Shown: positions 46,590 through 59,634, counted from the stretch's first letter. The stretch is DNA of 64,000 bases from Pseudocercospora fijiensis CIRAD86 (GCF_000340215.1 NW_006921533.1:2167278-2231277); one strand, 5' to 3'. The notes: a model not told the origin generated them from the letters alone. Numbers and translations: made by a program.

Positions 46590-49395
46590 AGATGTCTTCT
46601 AGCGCCCTAAATCCGCTAGGTGCTAGTAGTAGTAGCAACCTACTAGCCCTAAACCTAGTTACCTAGGCGTACTAGTCCCGATCGAAGCCCTATCCGATAG
46701 CGCCTTAGCTACTGCAACTAGCCTCGAGCACTACTTCTAGATCGTTACCGCCCTTAAAGATCCTTAAGAGAAGATCTAGAACGCTCGCACCCTACTACGC
46801 GTTATCGATAGGAATATTAAGAAGGCTACTATCTTAGTTACGTACGGTATAAACAACTTGCGTTAGTCTATCGGTAAGCGTATCTTTAAGCGCGAGGTCC
46901 TTAACGATATAGATATCGAATAAGCCTTTCCTATCGTCTATAGCCTCGAGATAGCCGGTACCTAGATTCGCTTACGCTTTAAGACCCTCGACTAGGCCTT
47001 CGAATATTAAGGAGGACTAAGCAGTCTTCCTAAGAGCCTTATTAACTTCGCCTATAGTAGATAAGAGCGTATAAAGTAGGTCTCTTCGTTCGTTAACAAG
47101 TACAAGGTCCGTCGTTAAGGCGCCGAGTACCTTTCCCGTACTATAATCTATCGTATATCTACCGCTAGTAAGAAGGTAGGCAAGTAGTTACTTAACTTGT
47201 CCTTTACGCTTAACGACTTTACGACATCCTACTAGAAGCGGCACTACGATACAATTATCTAGATCGATCTTAATATATAGATAACTAAGGATCTACTAAA
47301 AGAGAAGGGCTATTATATTAATAGTGTAAGTTTTATTGTTAAAGGTTAAGAGGCTCCTATCGTTAATGTCCTTAAATATAAGGCTCTTCGCCTAGAAATA
47401 GAGGCCGATACGGCTACTAGTCTCGCGCTCGCTACGGAGATATAGGCTTAAGACCGTCGCTCGACCCGTAACTATAAAGTCCCTTAGGAAGTTAAGGACG
47501 AGCGCGCTAAGGCCGAAGCAGCGCGTAAGAAGGCATTACATACTCGCTAGGCCCTCCGTAAGGCTACTAAGAAGTATAGCGCCCCTTCTAGGACTAACTA
47601 TAGTACTAACTATAGTAACTCGGATATTAATATGCTAGATATACTACTAGAAGATATCTCCTCCGAAGGCTCCTTTAGCGAGCGTAGAGATAGAGGGCTC
47701 TCGCCGATCCTATTAATTAAGAATATCTATAGTTCTTACAAGGGCGACTCTATTGCGTACCTTATTACTAAGATCGATATAGTTCCTAAAGCCGATATAG
47801 GCAAAGCTCCTGCTACCCTATCTATCTATTAATAGCTCGACGACCTTAGCAAGCTAGGAGAAGAGCCGTTCTCTATATATGCTAACTATATTAAGAAGGC
47901 CGCTAAGGTCTGTAGTCTCTATACTAGTGCTAAGGCGAGTGTCCTCGTCGGTCGCCTATTAAAGATTAGTCGCGAGGTTCCTAATTAAGACGCCTTCGCT
48001 GCCCTTAAGGCTAATTAGGCCTATGCTAACTAGTTTCCTAAACGCCCTGTTGCCGCCCCGACATCTCTAGGACTCTACGCGTTTAACCCTACTAGTACTA
48101 TTACTCGCGCCCTTACGCTAACGGATCGCTAGAGCAAGTTCGTTACTAGTATCCTTAGCTAAGGCACTTCCTTCGACCGCTTTCGCTAGACTAGCAATAC
48201 TATCTTCCCTTAAGTCTTTAGCTAGTTACAAGAGCCTCGTAGAGTACATCTTCCTTTCCTTATCGACCTAATATAGGAGGAGTTTAAAATGTACCTTTAG
48301 TATATACGTACGATGCCTAAGTCTAAGTAGGAAGGCCGTAATATTCTTTAAACTTATAGTATAAGCAACTAAATCGTCCGCTAGTACCCTACCCTATAGC
48401 TCTTAGCTGTCGCCCTTCGACCTAATTACGTATACGAGCTTATCTCTGTCCCTAAGCCTACTAAGTTCTTTAAGGTTAGCGGTACTTATAAAAACTGTCC
48501 TTCTAAGGAGTCTACTCGTCTTAGATAAGATATAGTTAAGCTCGTAGCTAGCGAGGGTGCTAGTTACCTACGCATTAAGGTCTGTCTTATATCTAAGGAT
48601 AAGACTAGCTACTCTACTATTATCGAAGGCATACATTAGCCCGAGGTCTTTGCGAACTAGGTTAAGAAGCTTAAGGCTCGTAGCCTAGTCCCGCTAAGCA
48701 AGATCGGCAAGCTTACTAATAAGCACCTTACCGGCGACGACCTCGACTATATATTCGATAGTTAGCCTAATAGTAAGGGGCGTAAGGCGGAGTAGATCCT
48801 TAACCCTCTAAAGGAATGCGAAGTCTCTATTTAGATACTATACCTGCTATATAGTAATCTAAAGACTAAGAGCAACCGTATGTTAATTAACCTAGGCTAT
48901 TCTCGCGTTATCGACGGCACTAAGATTAAGGGTTACGATAACTTAACCGTCGCTAAGGTTGCTAAGGCGTACCGCAATCTAACTGCCCTTCTAGGTTCGA
49001 ACACCTTCGTACCGTTCCTCTTTCCTGCCGCTATCTTAGTCGAAGGCCTTAGTTGCATCTCCGACGCCCTAGTTAGTAGGATTCCTTAGTTAAGTTACGT
49101 TGTTTAGAACAAAGTTAAACAGATCCTCTAGCTTAATAACGAGGGACTTAAGGAATATCTATACGATTAGGAGAATGCTACGAAGGAAAAGGCTACTAAC
49201 CTCCTCGTTAATTAAGCTCTCTATAAGGGATAGTACTTCGGTGCTAATAGCTTTAATATATACGGAGGAGATTTCGAGAGCCGACTAGTAGATAAGGTTA
49301 TTACTAGTAAGGATTACGGCGCGTTAAAGCAACAGTAGGTCTGTATAGTATTGCTTAGGAAGTTGTTTTTGTATAATTATAGTATCTAGGAATAA
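46590..49395 (+). pseudogene. Third gene of element C1, downstream of pol, function unknown
   Basis: Frame 1 from about 46680, roughly 880 codons if RIP stops are read as Gln/Trp. An ATG at 46592 opens a short stretch in another frame (MSSSALNPLGASSSSNLLAL), so the start needs a one-frame change or lies elsewhere. Visible segments: ATSLEHYFQIVTALKDPQEK; a long basic helical region with Lys/Ala/Glu-rich coiled-coil character (about 47450-47590); ESTRLRQDIVKLVASEGASY near 48510; and the still-open 48880-49089 with LINLGYSRVIDGTKIKGYDN. The same C-terminal sequence is present in C2 (63358-62905). No known domain was recognised. It is conserved between the two copies, so it is part of the family and not a one-off capture. 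Confidence 0.65.
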
Positions 49396-49418
49396 TGCTA
49401 CCCCGGGGGTGTTATTAG
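49393..49418 (+). repeat. Recurring palindrome at the end of the C1 third gene
   Basis: Nearly identical to the copy at 41704-41729, and located where the third gene's frame ends, about 110 bp before the 3' LTR. Confidence 0.85.
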
Positions 49419-49528
49419 GAGTTTCTAAAAAAAAATAGCCTAGCTAAAGATGCCTAAGGCAACTGTATACCTGTTTGTTTTAAGCGCAATGTGAAGCGTA
49501 TCTAGTTAGATACGAAGAAAGGGAGGGA

Positions 49529-49808
49529 TATTAGCTAGTAACCGGCCCTACATACCTAGGCTAAGTTTTAAGCCTATATAAGAGGCCTCCTTCTACATTG
49601 TAGATAGGGCATTAACCTCGTATAGCACATTGTTTATGTTACACTTCTACAATGCCTATGTTGTAGGGCTCTAGTTATTAGCCTAAGCGACAGTCTCGTT
49701 ATCCTATCTTGCTAAATATAGCTGCCTATATTGCTATAGGTTATGTTACCCTCGGTAGCCTATACTATTGCTACAAGTAGTAGTAGTAGTGTTAGTTTCC
49801 GTCCTTTA
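49529..49808 (+). repeat. 3' LTR of C1
   Basis: 280 bp, same ends as the 5' copy. Preceded by agaaagggaggga (49516-49528) and followed by ttat (49809-49812), after which B1 pol resumes. Confidence 0.92.
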
Positions 49809-52725
49809 TTATTCTAAAGAAGGATAGCGGCCTGCGTTTATATATTAATTACAGAGGGCTTAATGCTATTACTATTAAAGACCGCTATCTACTTCCGCTT
49901 ATTAATAAGACCCTCGATCGCCTTTCTAGTACCTACTACTATACTATATTAGACATTAAGGACGCCTATTACCGCATCCGTATTCGTAAGGGCGATAAAT
50001 AGAAGATAGCCTTTCGCACTCGTTATAGCTATTTCGAGTACTTAGTTATACTATTTAGGCTAGCTAATACCCCTATAACATTCTAGTCCTATATTAATCG
50101 GGCCCTTTCGGGCCTATTAGACTACCTCTATATAGTTTACCTAGATAATATCCTAGTTTATATACACTCCCCTAACATTGCGGAGTACTAGGCTATAGTC
50201 CGTAAGGTGCTTAATCGCCTACGAGCCTATAGCTTATATTATAAGCCTTCTAAATATACCTTTGCTACTAAAGAGGTATTATTCCTCGGCTTCCTCGTAT
50301 TAACTAAGGGTGTTAAGGCTAATCCTAATCGGATTAAGACTATTACTAAGTAGCTAACCCCTACTAGTATTAAGGAGCTTTAATTATTCCTCGGCTTCGC
50401 TAATTTCTATCGTCGCTTTATTAAGAGCTATTTACGATATATAATGCCCCTAACCGAGCTTACTAAAACTAAGGCTAACCTATCTAGAGAGTTCAAATAG
50501 ACTAATAGAGCACAAGCCGCTTTTAACAGTCTAAAGAAACGATTTACTAAAGTCCCCTTATTATACTATTTCGTACTAAGTAAGCAGATCTAAATTGAGA
50601 CTAACGCTTTATAGTTTGCTATATTAGCTATTATGTCACAATAGGCTAATAATACCTATTAGCACCCGATTGCCTTCTTTTTACGGAAGATAATCGATAT
50701 AGAGCGTCGATACGAGACCTACGAGTAAGAGCTCTTAGCAATCGTAGAAGCCTTTAAGCATTAGCGCTACTATCTTAATAGTGCTTAGCACACAATTTAG
50801 GTCTATACAGACTATAACAACCTCCGTAGCATTACTAAGGTTACTAGGGTTATAGGTCGATAGGCTAGATAGGCTGTCTACCTCGCCGGGTTCGATTTTA
50901 ATATATTATATCGGCTAGGCGTAAGTAACCCTACTAATAGCCTATCGAGGCGGCCTAATTACGATAGCGAGACCTAATATATTAATTCTTTGTTTCCAAC
51001 CCTATAGTATAAGATTGCTATAGCCCGTATCGTTAATAAGTAGGCGTAGGATAAGCGGACTTCCGGACCCCGCGGCGGCAACAAATACTATAGCGGAGTT
51101 GTCGTTCTTCTAGTATACGTTAAAAGAAAGGACGTAGATTGCTCGAGCTATAATAACTCGATTAAGGACATTGCTATTTATAGTAATAGTCTATATAGCG
51201 ATAGTACTATAGAAGAGGTTATAGTAGTTCCGGCTACTAGTGCTATTAGATATATACAATACGTACCTCGTTTAATAGCAAGGGTACTATTAAATAACCT
51301 TACAAATAGGGATAGTTAATCGTTTATAGATAAGCTGTTACGTGCTTAGTAGAGGGACGCCTTTACTATCGAACGTATTAATAGGCTTATAAGTAGACGA
51401 GCGACTCGATCTAGCAAGAGTAACAGTTAGTCGATCGACGATAAAGGTTACTTAAAGTTTAAGGGCAGATACTATATCCCCGCTAAACAATCGATTAGAC
51501 AAGAGCTTTTAAAGAGGCACTATAATAGTAAACTCGCTAGTTACTATAGTATAGAGAGGTCGTACGAGCTACTATCGCGTATATACTACTAGCTAAATAG
51601 TAAGCGGCATATAAAGGAATATGTATAGACCTATATAGTATACTAGCGAGTTAAAGCACTAAAGCACTTACTATTTAGCGAGTTGTCTTTACTTCCTATT
51701 CCTAGGAAGCTATTTGCTAAACTTATAATAGACTTTATTATAGGCCTTCCGCCTACTAAGCGTAGGGGCAGCAAGGATGTATATAATGCTATCCTTGTTA
51801 TAGTAGACCGATTTACTAAGGGCGCTCGATACATCCTAGCGCGGAAAGATTAGACTACTATTAATATAGTAGAGGCGCTATAGAACAATATCTTCTATAC
51901 CTATTAGGGAACCCCTAAGGGGATAGTGTCTAATCGTAGATCGATACTAACATCGCACTATTAGAGCGAAATATACCTATAGCTAAGACTAAAGTATCGG
52001 CTATTAATAGCCTTCTATCTATAGACTAACGGTTAAACAGAGAGATAGAATGCTACCCTATAGTAGTACCTACGTAGTTATATTAACGAGAACCCTAAGG
52101 ACTAGGTTAATCTCCTATAGCCTACGGAATTCGTATACAATAATAGTATATACTTATTAACTAAGGTTTTACTATATATAGCTATAATAGGCTAAAACGC
52201 TGCCCTACCGCAAGATCTATTTACCTCGCTCGAGGCCGAGCGTAAGGAAAGGGAAGCGCGTTAAGTACTAGAAACGCTAGCAGCAACAGAACGTATTTAG
52301 AAGATGCGAGAAATCTACGCTAAGATAGCTAAGAAGCTAACAAGGGCTTAGGAGTACTAAAAGACCTACTACGATAAGCGCTATATACTAATAACCTTTA
52401 AACAAGGCGATATAGTTATGCTAAGCACTAAGAACCTCCGTATCCGCAAACACCTATTACCTAATAGTAAAACAAGGCCTAAGCTCGCACTAAGATATAT
52501 TAGCCTATTCCGCATTCGAGAGGCTAAGGGTATATAGGCCTACTAGTTATAGCTTCTACCCTATTATACTATCTATAACACCTTCTATATATCCCTCCTT
52601 AAACTATACTACTAGCGCGAAGGCGATAAAGCGCCTACTAAGTTAGAGGAAGTCTTAGCTAATAGTAAAGAGCTATAGTCTATAGAACGTATCCTAAAGT
52701 ATCGGACTAGGTAGGGCAAGAAGGA
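49809..52725 (+). pseudogene. Pol of B1, reverse transcriptase, RNase H and integrase segment
   Basis: Continues directly from 37514. Reverse transcriptase: LRLYINYRGLNAITIKDRY, LDIKDAYYRIRI, and the active-site box YLDNILVY near 50138, in which the second catalytic Asp is Asn (GAT to AAT after a T, a RIP-type change). RNase H follows at about 50600-50960. Then an H2C2-like region and integrase core (about 51460-52150) with DFIIGLPPTKRR and IVDRFTKGARYI. The C-terminal tail near 52500-52700 matches the start of a chromodomain-like segment. It is interrupted at 52725 by B2. Confidence 0.85.
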
Positions 52726-52921
52726 TGTAAGAAGGGTATATTAGCAGGTAGATAGGGTAGTAGTAGGTACGAGTAGTATTCGATAAGGAGCTAGGAGGAG
52801 AGGGAGGAAGGTAGGCAAGTTAGCCTATTGCTAAGCGCTAAGCCCTGCCTAAGGCACTAAGACCCTAGCTTTACTTAGCCTAGTTATATACTAATTACGT
52901 ATAGCCTCTTTAGCCCTAATA
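52726..52921 (-). repeat. 3' LTR of B2
   Basis: 196 bp, minus orientation, TGTAAGAAGGG to GCCCTAATA on the plus strand. It keeps one intact TG terminus. Confidence 0.92.
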
Positions 52922-54072
52922 TACGCTTCTTTTCTAAAGGCCGCGCCCTCGTAGCCTGTCTATAGTCTACGACCTCTATTACCGCTAACTTAGCAAGTCT
53001 AATAAGCTGCTTAGCCCGCGCTAAATTAAACACTTAACTACCTAATTATGTAACTATATCAAACCTTACCTCTAAACAACACAATATGCAACTCTAACTA
53101 CGCTATCTCTATATATAATAAACTATAAAGTAATATATATCTATAAGAATTGAAGTCCTTCGACTAATTACAATACGAGCGCGTCTTCCCTACTATAATA
53201 GGTAGACGTACGAGGTATTGTAGCACTGCCTCCGTTCTAAGTAATATCGTATCGAGTTCTTTACGTCTACTCTTAAAAGACCTAGCAATGTCCGCTTCCG
53301 AGGGTTGTCCGCTTCCGAGGGTTTGTTCTTGTTATTATAAGGGCTATTATTTACTTTTCAGAAAAAACACAGCTCGTCTAGTTTCTATAGGTAAAGGCTA
53401 TTATAAGTGTAGTAGTTAAGGTTCGCCTCGCTTAAAGAATTAGAGAGATCGAGGAGTAACCTATTGTCCGCAAGATCGACCCCGGCTAGCTTAGCTCTAT
53501 AGTTTTACTCTTAGTTAGTCTATTAGTTGCTTAATCTTTTAGGCGGCTTAAAGTTTTAACTTAGCCTTAAAGTTTTGATTAAAGTTTTAATTAAGGTGCC
53601 TTAGGCTCGTAGTATAAGTAAGGTTGTGTCTATAGGCGCAGTAATAATAGTAAGTAATGTCGACAATAGCGGCGCTAGTCGTCTTAGCGCTAACTTTACC
53701 TTGCTTTCGATTTCCTTCTTCGACTAATAACACACTCTGTAATACTATTACTAATATAGCCGCGCCGGCCGTGTCGCCCTTTAGTACGAGCGTAACGCCG
53801 TCGTTACTATTATTATTACTAGTACTATTCGCCTATGCGCGCGCGCGCCTCTATCGACCGCCTAGGCCTTAGAGTCCCGATAGGACATAGAAATAAGAGG
53901 GGCGCTAAGAGGAGGACCTTATAGGGTGCGCTAGTAAAGAGGTAGATTCCTTAAAAGAGTAGGCGATTAGTTAACAGTTATAGTACGCTCGTTAGTACTC
54001 GTTGCGCGTTCGTTATCGTAGTATAGTCTTATTATCCTTTACTAACAATTGCTTGCCTCTAATTAGTTAGCT
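52922..54072 (-). other. 3' non-coding tail of B2
   Basis: About 1.15 kb between pol and the 3' LTR, without a convincing sense frame. A 71-codon plus-strand open frame (53657-53872) runs antisense here and is hydrophobic, with no family motif; I do not call it a gene. A (gc)n stretch lies near 53838. The recurring palindrome (54073-54099) marks the pol side. Confidence 0.5.
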
Positions 54073-54109
54073 TAATAGCACCCTAGGGGTAGGATTATTC
54101 CTAGGCCCT

Positions 54110-57100
54110 AGTAGTAACATTATAGCCTCTTAGCCTTCTTCTTGTCCTTTATACTAGTCTAATACTCGTCTAACAACTTAGTTATATCCTTAAAAGAGTC
54201 TTTAGCCTCCTACGAGTCCTATTTAGGTAAATAGCCTTACTATCTTAGGAGGTACTCCTTCTTGCCTTATCTAGTCTAATGCTTTAGTATGCGCTCTATA
54301 GACTATAGTTCTTTACTATTAGCTAAGACTTCTTCTAACTTAGTAGGCGCTTTATCGCCTTCGCGCTAGTAGTATAGTTTAAGGAGGGATATATAGAAGG
54401 TGTTATAGATAGTATAACAGGGTAGAAGCTATAACTAGTAGGCCTATACGGAAGAGCCCTTAACTTCTCGAATGCGGAATAGGCTAATGTATCTTAGTGC
54501 GAGCTTAGGCCTTGTTTTGCTATTAGGTAATAGGTGCTTACGGATACGGAGGTTCTTCGTACTAAGTATAACTATATCGCTTTGTTTAAAGGTTATCGGT
54601 ATATAGCGCTTATCGTAGTAGGCCTTTTAATACTCTTAAGCCTTTGTTAGCTTCTTAGCTATCTTAGCGTAGATTTCTCGTATCTTCTAGACACGTTCTA
54701 TCGCCGCTAGTGTTTCTAGTACTTAACGCGCTTCCCTTTCCTTACGCTCGGCCTCGAGCGAGGTAAATAGATCTTATAGTAGGGCAGCGTTTTAGCCTAT
54801 TATAGCTATGTATAGTAAAACTTTAGTAGATAAGTGCACGCTATTGTTATATACGAATTCTATAGGCTATAGGAGGTTAACCTAATCCTCGAGGTTCTTA
54901 TTAATATAGCTGCGTAGGTACTGCTATAGGGTAGCATTCTGCCTCTCTGTTTAACCGTTAGTCTATAGATAGAAGGCTATCGATAGCCGATGCTTTAGTC
55001 TTAGCTATAAGCAAATCTCGCTCTAATAGTAAGATGTTAGTATCGATCTACGATCGGATACGATCCTCTTAGGGGTTCCCTAATAGGTATAGAAGATGTT
55101 AGTCTATAGCGCCTCTACTATATTAATAGTAGTCCAATCCTTGCGCGCCGGGATATATCGAGCGCCTTTAGTAAATCGATCTACTATAATAAGGATAGTA
55201 TTATATATATCCTTGCTGCCTCTACGCTTAGTAGGCGGAAGGCCTATAATAAAGTCTATTACAAGCTTAGTAAATAGCTTCCTAGGAACAGGAAGTAAAG
55301 ACAACTCGCCAAATAGTAAGTGCTTTAGTGCTTTAACTCGCTAGTATACTATACAGGTCTGTATATACTCCTTTATATACCGCTTACTATTTAGCTAGTA
55401 GTATGTACGCGATAGTAGCTCGTACGACCTCTCTATGCTGTAGTAACTAGCGAGCTTACTATTATAGTGCCTCTTTAAAAGCTCTTGTCTAATCGATTGT
55501 TTAGCGGGGATATAGTATCTACCCTTAAACTTTAAGTAACCTTTATCGTCGATCGACTAATTACTCTTACTAGATCGAGTCGTTCGCCTACTTACAAGCC
55601 TATTAATACGGTTAACAGTAAAGGCGTCCCTCTACTAAGTACGTAACAGCTTATCTATAAACGATTAACTATCCCTATTTGTAAGGTTATTTAATAGTAC
55701 CCGTACTATCGAACGAGGTACGCATTGTATGCATCTAATAGCACTAGTAGCTAGAACTACTACAACCTCTTCTGCAGTACTATCGCTATATAGGCTATTA
55801 CTATAGATAGCAATGTCTTTAATCGAGTTATTATAGCTCGAGCGATCTACGTCCTTTCTAACGCGCACTAGAAGAACGATAACTCCGCTATAGTATTTGT
55901 TACCGCCGCGGGGTCCGGAAGTCCGCTTATCCTACGCTTGCTTATTAACAATACGGGCTATAGCAATCTTATACTATAGGGTTAGAAACAAAGAATTAAT
56001 GTATTAGGTCTCGCTATCGTAATTAGGTCGCCTCGATAGGCTATTAGTAGGGTTGCTTACGCCTAGCCGATATAATATATTAAAATCAAACCTAGCGAGG
56101 TAGACGGCCTATCTTACCTATCGACCTATAACCCTAGTAACCTTAGTAATGCTACGGAGGTTGTTATAGTCCGTATAGACCTGTATTGTATATTAAGCCC
56201 TATCGAGGTAGTGCCTCTAGTGCTTAAAGGCCTCGATAATAGCTAGGAGCTCTTACTCGTAGGTCTCGTAGCGACGCTCTATATCGATTATCTTTCGTAA
56301 AAAGAAGGCAATCGGGTGCTAATAGGTGTTATTAGCCTATTGTAACATAATAGCTAATATAGCGAACTATAAAGCGTTAGTCTCAATCCGGATCTGCTTG
56401 CTTAGTACGAAATAGTATAATAAGGGGACTTTAGTAAACCGCTTCTTTAGACCGTTAAAAGCGGCTTGTATTTTGTTAGTCTACCTAAACTCTCTAGAAG
56501 GGTTTGCCTTAGTCTTAGTGAGCTTAGTTAATAGCATTATATACCTCGAATAGCCTTTAATAAAACGGCGGTAGAAATTAGCGAAGCCGAGGAACGATTA
56601 AAGCTCCTTAATAGACGTAGGAACAGGCTATTTAGTAATTGTTTTAATCCGATTAGGATTAGCCTTAATACCCTTAGTTAATACGAGGAAGCCGAGGAAT
56701 AATACCTCTTTAGTAGCAAAGGTGCATTTAGAAGGCTTGTAATATAAGCTATAGGTTCTTAGACGATCGAGTACCTTATAGACTATAGCCTAGTACTCCG
56801 CAATGTTAGGGGAGTATATATAAACTAGGATGTTATCTAGGTAAACTATACAGAGGTAGTCTAATAGGCCCGAAAGGGCCCGATTAATATAGGACTAGAA
56901 TGTTATAGGGGCATTAGCTAAGCCGAATAGTATAACTAAGTACTCGAAATAGCTATAGCGAGTACGGAAGGCTGTTTTCTATTCGTTACCCTTACGAATG
57001 CAGATACGATAGTACGCATCCTTAATGTCTAGTATAGTATAGAAGTAGGCCCTAGAAAGGCGATCGAGGGTCTTATTAATAAGCGGAAGTAGATAGCGGT

Positions 57101-57990
57101 CTTTAATAGTAATAGCATTAAGTCTACGATAATTAACGTATAGCCGTAGGCTACTATCCTTCTTTAGAACAAACAGGATTAGTGCACTAGCGAGGCTATT
57201 ACTATACCGTATCCGGCTATTAGCTAGGTTTTCTTCTAGGTACTTACGTAATATAGCAAGCTCGCGCTTACTAAGGTTATAGAGTAGTCTAAAAGGAACC
57301 TCTTTACCCTCTATAATGTCAATCTTATAGTCCGTCTCTTTAAATATAGGCAATGTCGATACTAAGTAGTGTTTGAATATATTAATATAGGTTTCTCGAA
57401 TAGGCACTAGTATACAAGAGAGCTAATTAGGGTCTATACTATTAGGGGGTACAGGTTTATCGTTATCTCTACCGAGAAGATTAGCTATCGGATTAGCTAA
57501 GGCAGGTATTAGGTTGCTAATAAATAGGACCCTAATATCGTTAGGGCACTCGCTAACATTAATGTGTTTAATGTCCTCTTTCCTAGCGATTCTAAATCGC
57601 TACTTCTAGAGGCCTAGGTCTATAGCTATAGCGTAGTACTTAAGAATAGGGTTGCTAATAACAATAGTAGCTCCCCTATGCAGGTTGTCTATATCTACTA
57701 CGTAGGTAGTAAAGTCTAGTAGGCGTTCATTTCCGAGGTCGTCCTTTAGAACTATAGGAACATAGTAGGCTTTATAGGTTAAGTGCCGAGCGTTATTAAA
57801 CTAAGTAAGGGTTAGTAGGTTAGTCTTCGGCAGTTATCGAAGGTCTAATTGCTTAGCTAGGCGATAGCTAATAAGGGCACTAACTGAATTTCCTAGATCT
57901 AGTATAACCTTAGTTTAATAGTTAGTACTCTTCGTGTCCTATATAAGGCAGGAGCGTATTATAGCTAGCACAATGTCGATAGTCTTACGC
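54110..57990 (-). pseudogene. Pol of B2 (RIP-inactivated)
   Basis: Protease at about 57900-57750. Reverse transcriptase includes the surviving open frame 57407-56979 (FKETDYKIDIIEGKEVPF, SSLRLYVNYRRLNAITIKDR, LDIKDAYYRI) and the active-site box YLDNILVY near 56850-56825, with the same Asp-to-Asn change as B1. RNase H is at about 56400-56050. Integrase (about 55550-54900) includes the open frame 55304-55104 with KLVIDFIIGLPPTKRRGSKD and IVDRFTKGARYIPARKDW. The end (about 54270-54110) has a chromodomain-like tail with DITKLLDEYQTSIKDKKK. Confidence 0.85.
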
Positions 57991-57994
57991 CGCA

Positions 57995-59490
57995 TAAGGC
58001 TAACAGTTAGTATAGCGCTTACTCTTTTTTCGACTAATTAAAAGAGCCGACTAAGGTAGTATTAGCGGCTAAAAGGTATTTCCTATGCTTAGCGGAAGCA
58101 CGGTTAATTCGGGCCTAGTCCTTAGGTTTGTCGCATTAGCCTAGTAGATAGCTAGTACTATCACAATTAAAGCACTTTAATCCGGTTAGTAGACTGCCGT
58201 AGCTATTGTTGCTATTATTAGCCGAGCGGTTAGTATTATAGGGATACGAGCCCCTTCTACGGCCCCTATCGCGGCCTCCTCTATATAGCCGCCGGCTACG
58301 GCCTCTTCTACGGTCGTTACTATTCCTATTATTAGCATTATTATTATAGTAGGAACCTTAGTTTCCTCCGCGGCTACGGTTACTACGGTTAGTACTAGCT
58401 AGTCGGATCCTCGATTCTAGTCGTTGTTAGAGCTAGATAGCTCGTTCGGCTGTTTCTACTTCGACTATAAATTAAATGCGTATTAGGTTAGCTTGTTCGA
58501 ATATACGGCGACAGTCCAATTCGAGGATAAGTTCCTATCGCAATTTAGGGCGTATTTCGGAAATCTAGATAGAGTCGGTCTTAGCTAGCAAATCGTCCTC
58601 GAGGGTCTTTAAATAGGCCTCAAATAAGCGAGCCGATTAATTAGTCTTTTGTTTAGCTCGAAGGTATTAGTCCTAAGCGTGTTGTTGCCTTAGTATAGGG
58701 TTTCTAAGGGTATCTAGTATAATAGTCTTATAGTCTTGCTACTAAATAGCGGTCTAATTAGTAAGGGATTCGAAATAGTTATCCTAGGTGCGCTTTAGGT
58801 CGCTATTAATGTACTATATAGCGTAGACAACTAGTAAATAGTTATCTAGAAGAGCCCTCGGCGTATTTCGTTAGTTAAGCTTACATCCGCGTATATAATT
58901 ATTGTGTTGCTTGCGACTAGAGCCGTTAAATACGGTACAGTCCTTAAGCTTAGTATCCTTCTTTTAGATAGGGACGGGTAGTAAGGAAGGCCCTACTATC
59001 GGCTTAGGATTAGTTGTTAGGGCTTCCTATAGACGGCGAATCTCGAGGAGATTATCCTTTAGCTATTGTTCTTAACGTAGGGCAGTAAGCCTGTTTCAAG
59101 CGGCTTCTTAAAGTCTCCCTGCTAGTTAAGGGCTAAAGGCTAGCTAGCTATATCGTCGATTAATAATGTTATTAAGAATGTCGTTAATAGGTAATTCTAG
59201 ATTATTACCTAGAATTGCAGGTTCTTCTTTAATAGGCTCTCCGGCAGGCTCTTTAGTAGGAGGCACTTTAGTAGGCACTTTAGCGGGAACTGTGCTACTA
59301 GCGTTGTTATTGCTAGCGCTGCTAGCGGCGGCACGGTTGTTGTTTCATAATAAGCCGGCTATTATAAGGGGCGACACTAATAATGCATTATTAGCCCCTA
59401 AGATGCGGATGTAGCGGAATTAGTAGGTATCGGCTTAGTATGCTTAACTTAGTATAATAGGCCGTATAGAAGGCCTTGCTTAATAATTAG
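57995..59490 (-). pseudogene. Gag of B2 (RIP-inactivated)
   Basis: Equivalent of the B1 gag. The zinc knuckle near 58190-58135 reads KCFNCDSTSYLLGQC, so three cysteines remain and only the histidine has become tyrosine. An RG-rich tract precedes it (about 58400-58250). The plus-strand open frame 59166-59414 is an antisense shadow. Confidence 0.75.
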
Positions 59491-59634
59491 TACGGTTGTT
59501 TCGATGGAATAGTACGTACAGGTCCTGTTCTTCGGGCGCAATATAGTTAGATTAGTCTTATTCGTAGCTATACCGCTAAAAGCTTGAAGTAAGGACTATC
59601 TAGCTGCTGCCCTTAAAGGGTGGATCGAATACTA

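Larger units (their letters stand above)
37515..49808 (+). mobile_element. LTR retrotransposon C1, complete, 12.3 kb
   Basis: A complete 12,294-bp element inserted in the reverse-transcriptase region of B1. The 280-bp LTRs (37515-37794, 49529-49808) are flanked by ttgt / ttat, a 4-bp duplication differing by one RIP-type change. The uninterrupted site is visible in B2 (about 57165-57180). It encodes gag (frame 1), pol (frame 3) and a third gene (frame 1), with C/G-centred palindromes at the junctions. The polypurine tract agaaagggaggga precedes the 3' LTR. A second copy, C2, begins at 62391 on the other strand. Confidence 0.92.

Noticed and set aside
53657..53872. Hydrophobic 71-codon plus-strand frame antisense in the B2 tail
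   Set aside because: It could mimic a small membrane protein, but it lies in RIP-mutated retrotransposon tail sequence with no support.
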